Below are positions 17,603 through 25,966 of a stretch of DNA of 53,046 bases, in pieces (the first letter of the stretch is position 1; each line of letters begins with the position of its first letter). Position numbers and translations under genes: made by a program. Below the pieces are notes generated by a model. It was not told the DNA's origin and did no database searches. It saw nothing but the letters and a program-made list of their open reading frames with translations. Origin of the DNA: Candidatus Neomarinimicrobiota bacterium (GTDB lineage Bacteria; Fidelibacterota; Marinisomatia; Marinisomatales; S15-B10). The stretch lies in NCBI GenBank assembly GCA_012964825.1, contig DTTI01000075.1:14488-67533 (forward strand), read 5' to 3'.

Positions 17603-18745
17603 ATGAAATTTGACACACGTGTAGTTCGTGCTGAGATCGAGCCGGATCCCACAACTGGTTCGGTCATTCCGCCGATTTATCAAACAGCCACTTATGTTTT
17701 ACCTGAAGTAGGTCGGGACAAAGGTTATGATTATACCCGCTCCGCAAACCCCACACGGCAGATGCTGGAACAATATCTGGCCGCCATCGAAGGTGGAAAG
17801 TACGGTGTCTGTTTTTCCAGCGGTATGTCAACAGTAGACAGCTGCCTGAAACTGCTTAATTCCGGGGATCATGTCATCTGTTCCGATGACGTATACGGTG
17901 GTGTTTCTCGACTTTTCAACCAAATCCTTACAAGGTATAATCTCCATTTTTCTTATGTGGACACAAGTGAACCTGAAAATGTGAAAGAAGTTCTCAAACC
18001 TGAGACGAAAATGCTCTGGATTGAATCGCCTACCAACCCTCTCATGAAGGTGACTGATCTTGAGGCTATGGCCGTGATTGCTAAAGAAAATGGGTTGTAT
18101 TACGGGATAGATTCCACCTTCGCTACACCTGTTTTTCTTCGACCGCTGGAGTTCGATGCCGATATGGTGGTACACAGCACAACAAAGTATCTTAGCGGTC
18201 ACAATCAGCTTATAGGTGGTGCTGTAATCACAAACCGGGAAGACATCTTTGAGGAAATGAAATTTGTTCAAAAAACCATCGGTGCGGTGCCTAGTCCTTT
18301 TGATTGCTGGCTAACCATGCTGGGTGCCAAAACGCTCCACCTCAGAATGCTACGCCACGCCGAGAATGCGCAGATCATTGCCGAATTTCTAGAATCACAC
18401 TCTAAAGTTGCGAAAGTGGTCTATCCGGGTTTGCCATCCCATCCCCAGCATGAAGTTGCCAAGCGCCAAATGGAGGGTTTCAGCGGTATGATGTGTTTCG
18501 AACTGGAGGGGGGTATCCTTGCAGGCAAGACCCTCATGAATAGTGTAAAGCTGTGCGCACTGGCTGAAAGTCTTGGTGCTGTGGAAACCATGATTACCCA
18601 TCCCGCAACCATGACACATGCAGATGTTCCAGAAGAGGAAAGGCAATCCCGCGGCTTGACAGATGGCCTTGTGAGATTGTCTGTCGGTATTGAAGATCCT
18701 GAAGATATTGTGGATGATCTGAAGATGGCACTGGAGAAGGTTTAA
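17603..18745 (+). CDS. Cystathionine gamma-lyase/synthase family PLP enzyme (first copy)
   Basis: 380 residues from ATG 17603, which has GGAG six bases upstream; ATG 17591 in frame lacks one. The Cys/Met metabolism PLP fold is clear: YTRSANPTRQMLE, FSSGMST, ESPTNPLMKVTDL, and HSTTKYLSGHNQ with the PLP lysine (Lys195 in this numbering). Tyr of the VYGG motif and the Arg of YTRS contact PLP phosphate. Together with the preceding cystathionine beta-synthase it probably cleaves cystathionine to cysteine; the family also includes cystathionine gamma-synthase, and sequence alone does not separate them. Confidence 0.88.
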   Translation: MKFDTRVVRAEIEPDPTTGSVIPPIYQTATYVLPEVGRDKGYDYTRSANPTRQMLEQYLAAIEGGKYGVCFSSGMSTVDSCLKLLNSGDHVICSDDVYGGVSRLFNQILTRYNLHFSYVDTSEPENVKEVLKPETKMLWIESPTNPLMKVTDLEAMAVIAKENGLYYGIDSTFATPVFLRPLEFDADMVVHSTTKYLSGHNQLIGGAVITNREDIFEEMKFVQKTIGAVPSPFDCWLTMLGAKTLHLRMLRHAENAQIIAEFLESHSKVAKVVYPGLPSHPQHEVAKRQMEGFSGMMCFELEGGILAGKTLMNSVKLCALAESLGAVETMITHPATMTHADVPEEERQSRGLTDGLVRLSVGIEDPEDIVDDLKMALEKV

Positions 18746-18756
18746 AGGAGACTGTA

Positions 18757-19914
18757 ATGGCAGATAATGGGCATAAGATAGAGACAAAACTTATTCACGC
18801 CGGTGAGCCAGAGACGCGGCCGGCCGGCGCCGTTGTACTTCCTGTTTATCAGTCCGCAACCTTCGAGTATGGCGGTCAGACTAATTATAAAGATTTGAAA
18901 TATATCAGGCTGAACAACACACCCAACCATGACGCGCTTCACGAGAAACTAGCTGCACTGGAGAATGCTGAAGCTGCCTTGGTCACTTCCAGCGGTATGT
19001 CCGCCATCTCGACCACTCTATTGACATTTCTCGGCTCAGGAGATCACCTCCTCGCTCAGAAAACGCTCTACGGCGGAACCTACAGCTTCGTAACTCACGA
19101 CATTAAAAAGTGGGGTATCGATTTCACTCTCATCGATCCAGACAGTCATGACACCTGGGAACAGGTCATGACACCTGAGACAAAAGTTATCTATGTTGAA
19201 ACCATGTCAAATCCCCTTCTTGAAGTGGGTGATCTGGAAGCTGTTGTGGATTTTGCCAAAAACCACAATCTCATTTCTGTTATCGACAACACATTTGCAT
19301 CTTCGTTCAATTTCAGGCCACCTGAAATCGGTATCGATATCTCCATTCACAGCTGTACCAAGTATCTCAACGGGCATTCGGATATCGTCGCCGGCGCAAT
19401 AATTGGTCGCGAAGATCTTGTTGAGGAAATTATACCTGTGATGAATCACTTTGGCGGTTGCCTCGATCCCCACGCCTGTTTTCTTTTGCATCGAGGTGTG
19501 AAAACGCTGGCTGTGAGGATGAAACAACACAATGAAAATGCTCAAAGTCTGGCAGAGTTTTTAGAGCAACATCCGGCCGTTGAGAAAGTTAATTATCCGG
19601 GCTTAAAATCACATCCTCGCCACGGCAGAGCCAAATCCCTCTTTGACGGCTTCAGCGGCATGTTCAGCTTTGAACCAGCCGGCGGGCTGGAGTCGGCGGA
19701 GCGATTTATGACCCGTGCCAAATTTCCCGTTTCCGCACCGAGCCTCGGCGGGATTGAAACGCTTATGACACGACCTTCCACAACATCCCATTCCGGAATG
19801 ACGCCGGAGGAGCGTGAATCGGCCGGTATCAGCGACAGCCTTATACGGATCTCGGTGGGAATTGAAGCGGTGGAAGATCTTATAGACGATTTCGATCAAG
19901 CTTTATCAAACTAA
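18757..19914 (+). CDS. Cystathionine gamma-synthase/lyase family PLP enzyme (second copy)
   Basis: 385 residues, 11 bases after the first copy with GGAG before the ATG. PLP lysine Lys202 sits in HSCTKYLNGHSD; VTSSGMSAIS, LYGGTY and ETMSNPLLEVGDL are family signatures. It differs from the first copy at the active-site entrance: YIRLNNTPNHDALHEKL replaces YTRSANPTRQMLEQYL, so the usual Tyr-x-Arg phosphate contact becomes Tyr-Ile-Arg and the NPT motif becomes NTPN. This points to a different substrate, for example methionine gamma-lyase-like or an aromatic/branched thiol. It also contains a 13-base direct repeat in its DNA (19144 and 19164). Confidence 0.85.
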   Translation: MADNGHKIETKLIHAGEPETRPAGAVVLPVYQSATFEYGGQTNYKDLKYIRLNNTPNHDALHEKLAALENAEAALVTSSGMSAISTTLLTFLGSGDHLLAQKTLYGGTYSFVTHDIKKWGIDFTLIDPDSHDTWEQVMTPETKVIYVETMSNPLLEVGDLEAVVDFAKNHNLISVIDNTFASSFNFRPPEIGIDISIHSCTKYLNGHSDIVAGAIIGREDLVEEIIPVMNHFGGCLDPHACFLLHRGVKTLAVRMKQHNENAQSLAEFLEQHPAVEKVNYPGLKSHPRHGRAKSLFDGFSGMFSFEPAGGLESAERFMTRAKFPVSAPSLGGIETLMTRPSTTSHSGMTPEERESAGISDSLIRISVGIEAVEDLIDDFDQALSN

Positions 19915-19917
19915 CCC

Positions 19918-20622
19918 GTGAAGATTCCCGGCCCCCTAAGGGATGCCCGTTTTGTTGAAAGACCAAACAGATTCCTGACAGTGGTGGACATAGATGGCAA
20001 ACGCGTGAAGAGTCATCTCCCTGATCCTGGTCGGCTGAAGGAGCTGTTAATCCCCGGCGCTCAGCTGAAAGTTCGGCCCAGGGATAGCCAGTCATCACAC
20101 AGGCGTACCTCATGGACCACACTTCTAGTAAAAAAGGAACGGCACTGGGTCTCTATCGATTCAACGCTTCCCAACAGGTTTGTCCAGAGTCTTTTAGTAA
20201 ATGGAGAACTTTCCATTTTTGATTCGTACACTCTGGTTAGAAGAGAGGTGACAGTAGGCAATCACAGGTTTGATTTTCTGCTAAAAAAGAACGGAAAACC
20301 CTACTACTTGGAAGTCAAATCGGTGACGTTTGTGGAAGAGGATGTTTGTATGTTCCCAGACGCTATTACCGAACGGGGAGCCAAGCATGCATTGGCGCTA
20401 ACAAATATGGTGAAAAGTGGCGTTAAAGCAGGTATTCTTTTTGTTTGTCAACGGTCCGATGCGAAACTGTTCCGACCCATGTGGGACAGAGATTGGAAAT
20501 TTGCTGAAGCGCTGGTTACGGCTGAAAAGACCGGGGTTGAGATTAATGTTATCACAGCCAAGGTGACACCGTCATCCATCACCTACAACAACCAGATACC
20601 GTATGATCTAAGGCCGTTTTGA
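19918..20622 (+). CDS. sfsA: DNA/RNA nuclease SfsA
   Basis: 234 residues, the family length, starting at GTG 19918 three bases after the previous stop. SfsA signatures: RFVERPNRFLTVV (OB-like N-terminal domain), SHLPDPGRLKELLIPGA, then a PD-(D/E)XK-like core with FDFLLKKNGKPYYLEVKSVT (Asp, Glu and Lys of the metal site) and FPDAITERGAKH. Once proposed as a sugar-fermentation regulator, family members are now regarded as nucleases. Its 3' end overlaps the following lipoprotein gene as TTGA. Confidence 0.93.
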   Translation: MKIPGPLRDARFVERPNRFLTVVDIDGKRVKSHLPDPGRLKELLIPGAQLKVRPRDSQSSHRRTSWTTLLVKKERHWVSIDSTLPNRFVQSLLVNGELSIFDSYTLVRREVTVGNHRFDFLLKKNGKPYYLEVKSVTFVEEDVCMFPDAITERGAKHALALTNMVKSGVKAGILFVCQRSDAKLFRPMWDRDWKFAEALVTAEKTGVEINVITAKVTPSSITYNNQIPYDLRPF

Positions 20623-22286
20623 AGCGCTCTACACTACTTGTTGTCCTTTTTCTAAGGTGTGCGGCGGTTTCCCCACCGCCAGGAGGGCCGGAAGACAAAA
20701 CACTTCCATCCCTAATTGATGTCTCACCACTATCAGGAACCACAGGCATTGAAGGCGGGTTAAAACTGACATTGACATTTTCTGAGCGACTCCACGAACA
20801 GACAGATGTCCAAAGGATCCGTCTTTCGCCCTCTACAGATGAAAACCTCCAGGTTGATCTGAGAAAAGATATCCTCATCGTTACATTGCCTGAAGAGCTG
20901 AGGCGTGAGCAGACCTATATCTTGACCATTACTAGAGATATTATTGACGAACGGAAGAACAGGCTCGACAAAACTTACCAGCTTGCTTTCACCACAGGAA
21001 GCAAAATTGCCAACGGGCGAATTTCAGGCACTGTGTATGAACTCGGGGAAACCTCAGCACTGGTTTATCTCTTCCGGCGCAGGGAAGTTGCTGACGACAC
21101 CCTTTTACTACGTACCCCGGACTACTACACGGAAACCGATGATTCAGGCAGATTCACTTTTGATTTTCTTGACCCGGGTAAGTTCAGCGTGATGGCTCAC
21201 CGGGGCGGTGCGGCACCGGCACCTCTGTCACCTTCCCGATCAACCTACGGCCTCTACTGGGAGGAGTCAGTGACTATAGACAGTGAGAATGATGTCGTTG
21301 ATAATATAAACATCCGTCTTGGCAAAGAAGTGCCTCTATTTCGCGTTATTTCAACGGTCATGGAAGATGCCAAATTGGGAACGGTTACTTTTATGAATTC
21401 TTTCAAATTATCCGAATCTCCCGGTGCTGTAATTGAATTCTCTGATCCTGAGAGTTTCGCACCCATAAAAGCAGATCATATTTTCCAGTATGCCGATGAA
21501 AAGAGCCAGCTTCGCTTTTTTGTGGATGAGCTAACCGCCGGACAGGTTTATTCTCTCTCAGTATCCGGCCTGACAGACTCCGTTGGTCAATCGCTTCAAG
21601 CGGTTGACCGGCAAATCATAATTTCGGAAAAGGACAGCATCCCGCCAGAAATTCATTCCCCGCTCTCGGATAAACCTGTGACCCTTGCTCCCGGTGATGA
21701 GCCTTTGACATTTCAGTTCACTCGGCCAGTTACCGTTTCGGACACTGATTCGGTCATTACTCTAACTGACAGTGAAGAGACCTTGATTGCAATTTCCCTT
21801 ACTCAGCCTGATCCTACGAGGCTGGAAGTTGTCCCCGAAACAGGCTGGCCAGAGAGTGAAAGATTTGATCTTAAACTTTACGGTTCGGAGATACTATCGG
21901 AAGATGACATTGTTATGGTTGATTCACTGTTTAACTACAGTGTGTCAGTCAGCAGAGAAAGGGGAAGGGGCGGACTCTCCGGGTATGTTACCGGATCCTA
22001 TGTTGAAAAGACGATCGTGACCGCAAGACCTGTAGAAAAAAACCCGATTTCAGTGACTGTTTCGGTAAATTCCGAAGGCGAGTTTCAGATGAAAGAAATA
22101 CCTGCTGGTATGTGGCTCCTTGGTGCTTTTCAAGACAAAGACGATAATGGCCGTTATACTTTTGGAAAAGCATTGCCCATGATGCCGGCCGAACCTTTTA
22201 CATTGTTAAGTGATACGATTGAAGTGAGAGCCAACTGGGATGTAGAGGGAATCATCGTCACATATCCAGAGAATCAAAAACCATGA
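20619..22286 (+). CDS. Ig-like-domain lipoprotein (Bacteroidota-style)
   Basis: 555 residues starting at TTG 20619. A short hydrophobic N-terminus ends at Cys14 (FLRCA), followed by SPPPGGPEDKTLPSLIDVSP. This is the start typical of FCB-group lipoproteins with an N-terminal bacterial Ig-like (Big_5) domain, whose core here is LTFSERL..., ...ILTITRDIIDERKNRL, AFTTG. After residue 130 come beta-sandwich segments with TDDSGRFTFDFLDPGKFSVMAH, resembling carboxypeptidase-regulatory/SdrD-like domains, and a similar segment at the C-terminus (GEFQMKEIPAGMWLLGAFQDKDDNGRY). Probably a surface or periplasmic structural lipoprotein. The DNA encoding residues about 322-332 forms a strong hairpin. Confidence 0.82.
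   Translation: MKRSTLLVVLFLRCAAVSPPPGGPEDKTLPSLIDVSPLSGTTGIEGGLKLTLTFSERLHEQTDVQRIRLSPSTDENLQVDLRKDILIVTLPEELRREQTYILTITRDIIDERKNRLDKTYQLAFTTGSKIANGRISGTVYELGETSALVYLFRRREVADDTLLLRTPDYYTETDDSGRFTFDFLDPGKFSVMAHRGGAAPAPLSPSRSTYGLYWEESVTIDSENDVVDNINIRLGKEVPLFRVISTVMEDAKLGTVTFMNSFKLSESPGAVIEFSDPESFAPIKADHIFQYADEKSQLRFFVDELTAGQVYSLSVSGLTDSVGQSLQAVDRQIIISEKDSIPPEIHSPLSDKPVTLAPGDEPLTFQFTRPVTVSDTDSVITLTDSEETLIAISLTQPDPTRLEVVPETGWPESERFDLKLYGSEILSEDDIVMVDSLFNYSVSVSRERGRGGLSGYVTGSYVEKTIVTARPVEKNPISVTVSVNSEGEFQMKEIPAGMWLLGAFQDKDDNGRYTFGKALPMMPAEPFTLLSDTIEVRANWDVEGIIVTYPENQKP
21582..21612. repeat. Intragenic hairpin in the Ig-like lipoprotein gene
   Basis: GGTCAATCGCT (21585-21595), loop TCA, AGCGGTTGACC (21599-21609): an 11-bp stem with one G-U pair, extendable by three more pairs outward. 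It lies wholly within coding sequence. Confidence 0.45.
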
Positions 22287-23365
22287 AATCACAGAAGATG
22301 TTTGGAGTGATCCTAGCCGGTGGTCAGGGAACCCGGTTCTGGCCGGTGAGCAGGAAGAACCGCCCGAAACAGCTTCTGAACATTATCGGGGATCGGACCA
22401 TGCTTCAAATGACGGTGGACCGACTCCGCAAGATAAGGTTTGTAGAGGACATTTACATTGTTGTTGGATCGGACCTTGCGAAAACAATTGCGAAGGAAGT
22501 GGATGGTGTACTGAAGAAAAATATTATTGTTGAACCGTCCGGAAAAAATACGGCCCCTTCCATTGGCCTGGTGGCCTCTCATCTTCTTGCAAGAGATCCT
22601 GACGCCGTCATGGGTGTTTTCCCGGCAGATCACCTTATCGTGGGACACCGCCTTTTCTCAGGAGCACTTTCATCGGCGCTGAAGCTGGTAAACTCAGACC
22701 GCCTCCTGGTGACACTGGGTATTGTTCCTTCATCTCCTCATACAGGTTACGGCTATATTCAGTTTGATAAAAAACGACCTTTAGAAAATGGAAAGGCGTT
22801 TGGCATCAAAACTTTTGCTGAGAAGCCTACAGCCTCTGCCGCCAAACGGTTTCTTGAGAGTGGTGATTTTCTCTGGAACAGCGGCATGTTTGTCTGGAAA
22901 GCCTCAGTTTACCTCGAAGCCATGAGGGATCACATGGCCGTTCATCACGAAATCATGGAAGAGATCGGACAGGCTGTTGGGACAGGCAAGTATCAGTCAA
23001 CTCTGGAAGCGAAGTGGGACTCGCTTTCGCCCGAATCGGTTGACTACGGCATTCTTGAAAAAGCGTCCAACATTTACGTTGTGAAGTCCGAGTTCACGTG
23101 GAGCGATATGGGATCGTGGAATTCCTATTTTGAACTTTTACCGAAAAAGGGTGACGGCAATGTTGTGAAAGGTGACGGCTTGGTTATCGATGGCGGAGGA
23201 AACCTCATCTATTCTTTGGATAAACTAACAACAGTTATGGGACTTAGCGATATTGCTGTTATCAACACTGATGATGCCACACTCATCGTACCGAGAGACA
23301 GGGCGGAAGAAATCAAGACTATTGTATCAATTGTGAAACAGAAAGGGAGGGACGATCTTCTTTGA
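22283..23365 (+). CDS. manC: Mannose-1-phosphate guanylyltransferase
   Basis: 360 residues, matching single-domain GDP-mannose pyrophosphorylases that lack the isomerase domain. The nucleotidyltransferase signature GGQGTRFWPVSRKNRPKQ spans residues 13-30; further motifs are FPADHLI, TGYGYIQ, FAEKP with its lysine, LWNSGMFVWK and VKSEFTWSDMGSWNSY. It makes GDP-mannose for surface polysaccharide. The start overlaps the preceding stop as ATGA, and its end overlaps the next small gene as TTGA. No other sugar-nucleotide gene is adjacent. Confidence 0.94.
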   Translation: MKSQKMFGVILAGGQGTRFWPVSRKNRPKQLLNIIGDRTMLQMTVDRLRKIRFVEDIYIVVGSDLAKTIAKEVDGVLKKNIIVEPSGKNTAPSIGLVASHLLARDPDAVMGVFPADHLIVGHRLFSGALSSALKLVNSDRLLVTLGIVPSSPHTGYGYIQFDKKRPLENGKAFGIKTFAEKPTASAAKRFLESGDFLWNSGMFVWKASVYLEAMRDHMAVHHEIMEEIGQAVGTGKYQSTLEAKWDSLSPESVDYGILEKASNIYVVKSEFTWSDMGSWNSYFELLPKKGDGNVVKGDGLVIDGGGNLIYSLDKLTTVMGLSDIAVINTDDATLIVPRDRAEEIKTIVSIVKQKGRDDLL

Positions 23366-23628
23366 AGCCGGAAGAACTGTACAATCACTTTGAGGAACTT
23401 GCCGATCAGCTCAATGTAACCATTCTTGAGGGAAAAGGTGACTTTGAGGGAGGATACTGCACGGTGAACGGTGATCAGTTTGTGGTGTTGAACAAAATAC
23501 GACCTCTTGCTCAACGTCTCCGGATACTGGCGGTTTCATTCGGGGCGCTCGATCTGAAAGATCGCTACATTGTGCCAGTCCTGAGAGAATTTGTCGATTC
23601 TCATTTATTTGAAGAGGAGCGTGCTTGA
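23362..23628 (+). CDS. Small conserved-looking protein of unknown function
   Basis: 88 residues starting at TTG 23362, overlapping the manC stop as TTGA. It reads as a small soluble alpha/beta protein: an N-terminal helix (PEELYNHFEELADQLN), GKGDFEGGYCTVNGDQFVVLNKIRPLAQRLRIL with a single Cys, and a C-terminal amphipathic helix. The frame is supported by the tight overlap with both neighbours. I do not recognise the family. Confidence 0.7.
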   Translation: MKPEELYNHFEELADQLNVTILEGKGDFEGGYCTVNGDQFVVLNKIRPLAQRLRILAVSFGALDLKDRYIVPVLREFVDSHLFEEERA

Positions 23629-23732
23629 GGCGAAAAGCCTTGATTTGGCTGACGTTCGTTTTTATACTCCCGTCCCTTGGCGTCCAAGCGGACGGTTGTG
23701 TAGAGCTCGGGTTACCTTTTCAAAGTTTTTAG
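23625..23732 (+). CDS. Possible 35-residue secreted peptide
   Basis: TTG 23625 overlaps the previous stop as TTGA and opens a frame of 35 residues: basic MRRK, a hydrophobic stretch (ALIWLTFVFILPSLG), VQADG resembling a signal-peptidase site, then a short tail with one Cys and a stop at 23730. It may be a real secreted micropeptide, a fragment of a decayed exported protein, or chance. The overlap pattern matches neighbouring real genes; nothing else supports it. Confidence 0.33.
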   Translation: MRRKALIWLTFVFILPSLGVQADGCVELGLPFQSF

Positions 23733-23744
23733 AAAGGAATTTTC

Positions 23745-25832
23745 ATGAGCAATATTCAGACTAAAGATATCCGCAACATTGCGATTGTGGGTCACGGTAC
23801 GTCCGGCAAGACGATTCTTGCCGAAACGATGCTTTATAACGCTGGTGAGACAAACCGTATCGGGAAAATAGAAGACGGCACGACCATATCTGATTATCAT
23901 CACCAGGAGATCAACAGGAAAATTTCTATCAGCAGCACACCGCTACACTGCAACTGGCTAGATAAACGGGTGAATATTCAGGATGCACCCGGTTTCCTCG
24001 ATTTTCTGGGTGAAGCGAAAAGTTCGCTTCGGGTTTCCGACCTTTCTGTTATTGCTGTACCTGCCACAAGCGGTGTAGAAACAGGGACCGATATTGTGAG
24101 CGGTTATGCTGATGAATACGGAATTCCTAAAATGTTTGTGGTGACGATGCTAGACAAAGAGCACACCAAGTTTGATGCGATTTTGAGCGATCTTCAGAGT
24201 CATTTCTCACGGCGGGTCTTCCCGCTCACACTGCCGGTAAATGCCGGGGCAGGATTCAATCAGGTGGCCGACGTTCTCAGAAAGACAATGCTGACCTATA
24301 GCACTGATGCCAGTGGCAAGAGCGAAGAGGGTGATCTTCCCGATGATCTAAAAGATAAAATTGATCAGATGCACGAGGAGCTTATCGAGTTCATTGCTGA
24401 ATCAGATGATACTCTGCTTGAAAAATTTTTCGATCAAGGCGGACTTTCTGAGGAAGAACTGAGAAGCGGAATTCATGAAGCTATACTTAGCGGAAGTATA
24501 ATTCCTCTGGTCGCTACGGCGGCGCAAACCAATGTTGGTGTTACAAGACTCTTGGACTTTATTTCAAAGTACTGTCCTTCTCCTGCAGATGTTGCAGAGG
24601 TTAGCGTAAATAAATTGGGCTCAGATGATGAAACGATGATTACTGCCTCTACAGATCAGCCTACCTCTCTTTTCATATATAAAACTGTCAGCGAACCACA
24701 TGTAGGAGAACTTTCATTCTTCCGGGTCTACTCGGGATCTGTAAAAAGTGGTCAGGATCTGAAAAATACTTCTCGCCATTCCAATGAACGAATGGGACCT
24801 ATTTTTTCCATGAATGGAAAAAATAGGAAAGATGCAGGAGTGCTTAATGCAGGTGACATCGGTGCCGTAGTAAAACTGAAAAATACACATACAGGTGATA
24901 CCCTTTGTGATGCGAAACTGGATGTAGAGCTTCCCGGGATTGTTTTTCCCGCACCTTCAATCCATGAAGCTGTGATTACGAAATCCAAAGGTGATGAAGA
25001 AAAAATTGCCACAGGTTTAGCGACCCTTCATGAGGAAGATCCCACTTTTGTTTATCGTGTCGATTCTGAGTTGAAGCAGACAATCATTTCCGGTCTCGGT
25101 GAACTTCAGCTAGAAATTGTTGTTGATCGTCTGAAACAGAAATTTAGCGTTGAAGTTGACTTAATCGAACCGAAAGTCCCTTATCGTGAGACAATTCGTG
25201 GTAAAGGTGAATCGAAATATCGCCATAAGAAACAGTCAGGTGGCGCTGGCCAGTTTGCCGAAGTTTGGATGACCGTTGAACCGAAAGCTCGAGGAGAAGG
25301 TGTAGAGTTTTCTAACAGTCTTGTTGGGCAGAGTGTTGATCGTGTCTTTGTGCCATCTGTCGAAAAGGGTGTTAATGCAGCTTGTGGGGAAGGAATATTG
25401 GCCGGATGTATGGTTGTGGATGTAAAGGCGAATTTCTATGATGGAAAACAGCACCCTGTGGACTCTAAAGACGTGGCTTTCCAGATCGCAGGTAAAGGCG
25501 CATTTAAAGAAGCTTTCATGGATGCCAAACCTAGTCTTTTAGAACCTATTTTGGAGATTGAAGTGAAAGTACCGGAAGATCAAATGGGTGATGTTATGGG
25601 CGATATCTCAGGCAGGCGAGGAAAGGTTTTAGGGGTGGACACAGAAGGGGGATTCCAGGTAATCAAAGCTGAAGTGCCTCAAGCAAGCCTTTATCGTTAT
25701 TCCACGACACTGAGGTCCCTTACTGGTGGCCGAGGCACACACCGTGAGAAATTCAGCCACTATGAAAATATGCCTGGTGATGTCGAAAAGAAAGTGATTG
25801 CCGCGAATACAGAAACAGAAGAGGAAGAATAA
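23745..25832 (+). CDS. EF-G-like translation-factor GTPase
   Basis: 695 residues with the domain plan of elongation factor G. The G motifs are divergent: G1 GHGTSGKT (16-23) instead of AHIDAGKTT, G3 DAPGFLDF instead of DTPGHVDF, G4 TMLDKE instead of NKMD. Domains III-V are recognisable by GLGELQLEIVVDRLK, PKVPYRETI, the domain IV GAGQFAEVWMTVEP and the domain V PILEIEVKVPEDQMGDVMGDISGRRGKV. It belongs to the EF-G-like (FusA2/fusA-related) group whose members are usually not the main translocase. AAAGGA precedes the ATG. It contains a 30-base palindrome at 24798-24827. Confidence 0.9.
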   Translation: MSNIQTKDIRNIAIVGHGTSGKTILAETMLYNAGETNRIGKIEDGTTISDYHHQEINRKISISSTPLHCNWLDKRVNIQDAPGFLDFLGEAKSSLRVSDLSVIAVPATSGVETGTDIVSGYADEYGIPKMFVVTMLDKEHTKFDAILSDLQSHFSRRVFPLTLPVNAGAGFNQVADVLRKTMLTYSTDASGKSEEGDLPDDLKDKIDQMHEELIEFIAESDDTLLEKFFDQGGLSEEELRSGIHEAILSGSIIPLVATAAQTNVGVTRLLDFISKYCPSPADVAEVSVNKLGSDDETMITASTDQPTSLFIYKTVSEPHVGELSFFRVYSGSVKSGQDLKNTSRHSNERMGPIFSMNGKNRKDAGVLNAGDIGAVVKLKNTHTGDTLCDAKLDVELPGIVFPAPSIHEAVITKSKGDEEKIATGLATLHEEDPTFVYRVDSELKQTIISGLGELQLEIVVDRLKQKFSVEVDLIEPKVPYRETIRGKGESKYRHKKQSGGAGQFAEVWMTVEPKARGEGVEFSNSLVGQSVDRVFVPSVEKGVNAACGEGILAGCMVVDVKANFYDGKQHPVDSKDVAFQIAGKGAFKEAFMDAKPSLLEPILEIEVKVPEDQMGDVMGDISGRRGKVLGVDTEGGFQVIKAEVPQASLYRYSTTLRSLTGGRGTHREKFSHYENMPGDVEKKVIAANTETEEEE
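24798..24827. repeat. Perfect palindrome (14-bp arms) inside the EF-G-like gene
   Basis: CCTATTTTTTCCAT (24798-24811), GA, ATGGAAAAAATAGG (24814-24827). The arms are exactly complementary with a 2-base centre. The encoded GPIFSMNGKNR fits the protein family, so the coding frame is undisturbed. Confidence 0.85.
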
Positions 25833-25875
25833 TCTTTGGATTCATGCATGGTATAGGGTTGAAAGAAATTTCGCT

Positions 25876-25903
25876 TTGATCACTCATTCCGATTATCTAA
25901 TAA
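25876..25903 (+). promoter_or_regulatory. Candidate promoter for the HIT-symporter operon
   Basis: TTGATC (25876-25881), 16 bases, TAATAA (25898-25903), about 60 bases before ATG 25967 in an AT-rich 134-base gap. Moderate match only. Confidence 0.35.
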
Positions 25904-25966
25904 ATATCTTAGTTCGGGCATCATTTCATTACTGTAATTCTCCAATAATCCAGACCTACATATTCC

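Noticed and set aside
19144-19176. 13-base direct repeat GTCATGACACCTG, twice, 20 bases apart
   Set aside because: It lies in different codon phases within a well conserved-looking coding region and contains a palindromic core; most likely coincidental.
20168-20236. Nested inverted repeats (AAATGGA/TCCATTT inside CCAGAGT/ACTCTGG) in sfsA
   Set aside because: Short arms with a long outer loop; no support beyond base pairing.
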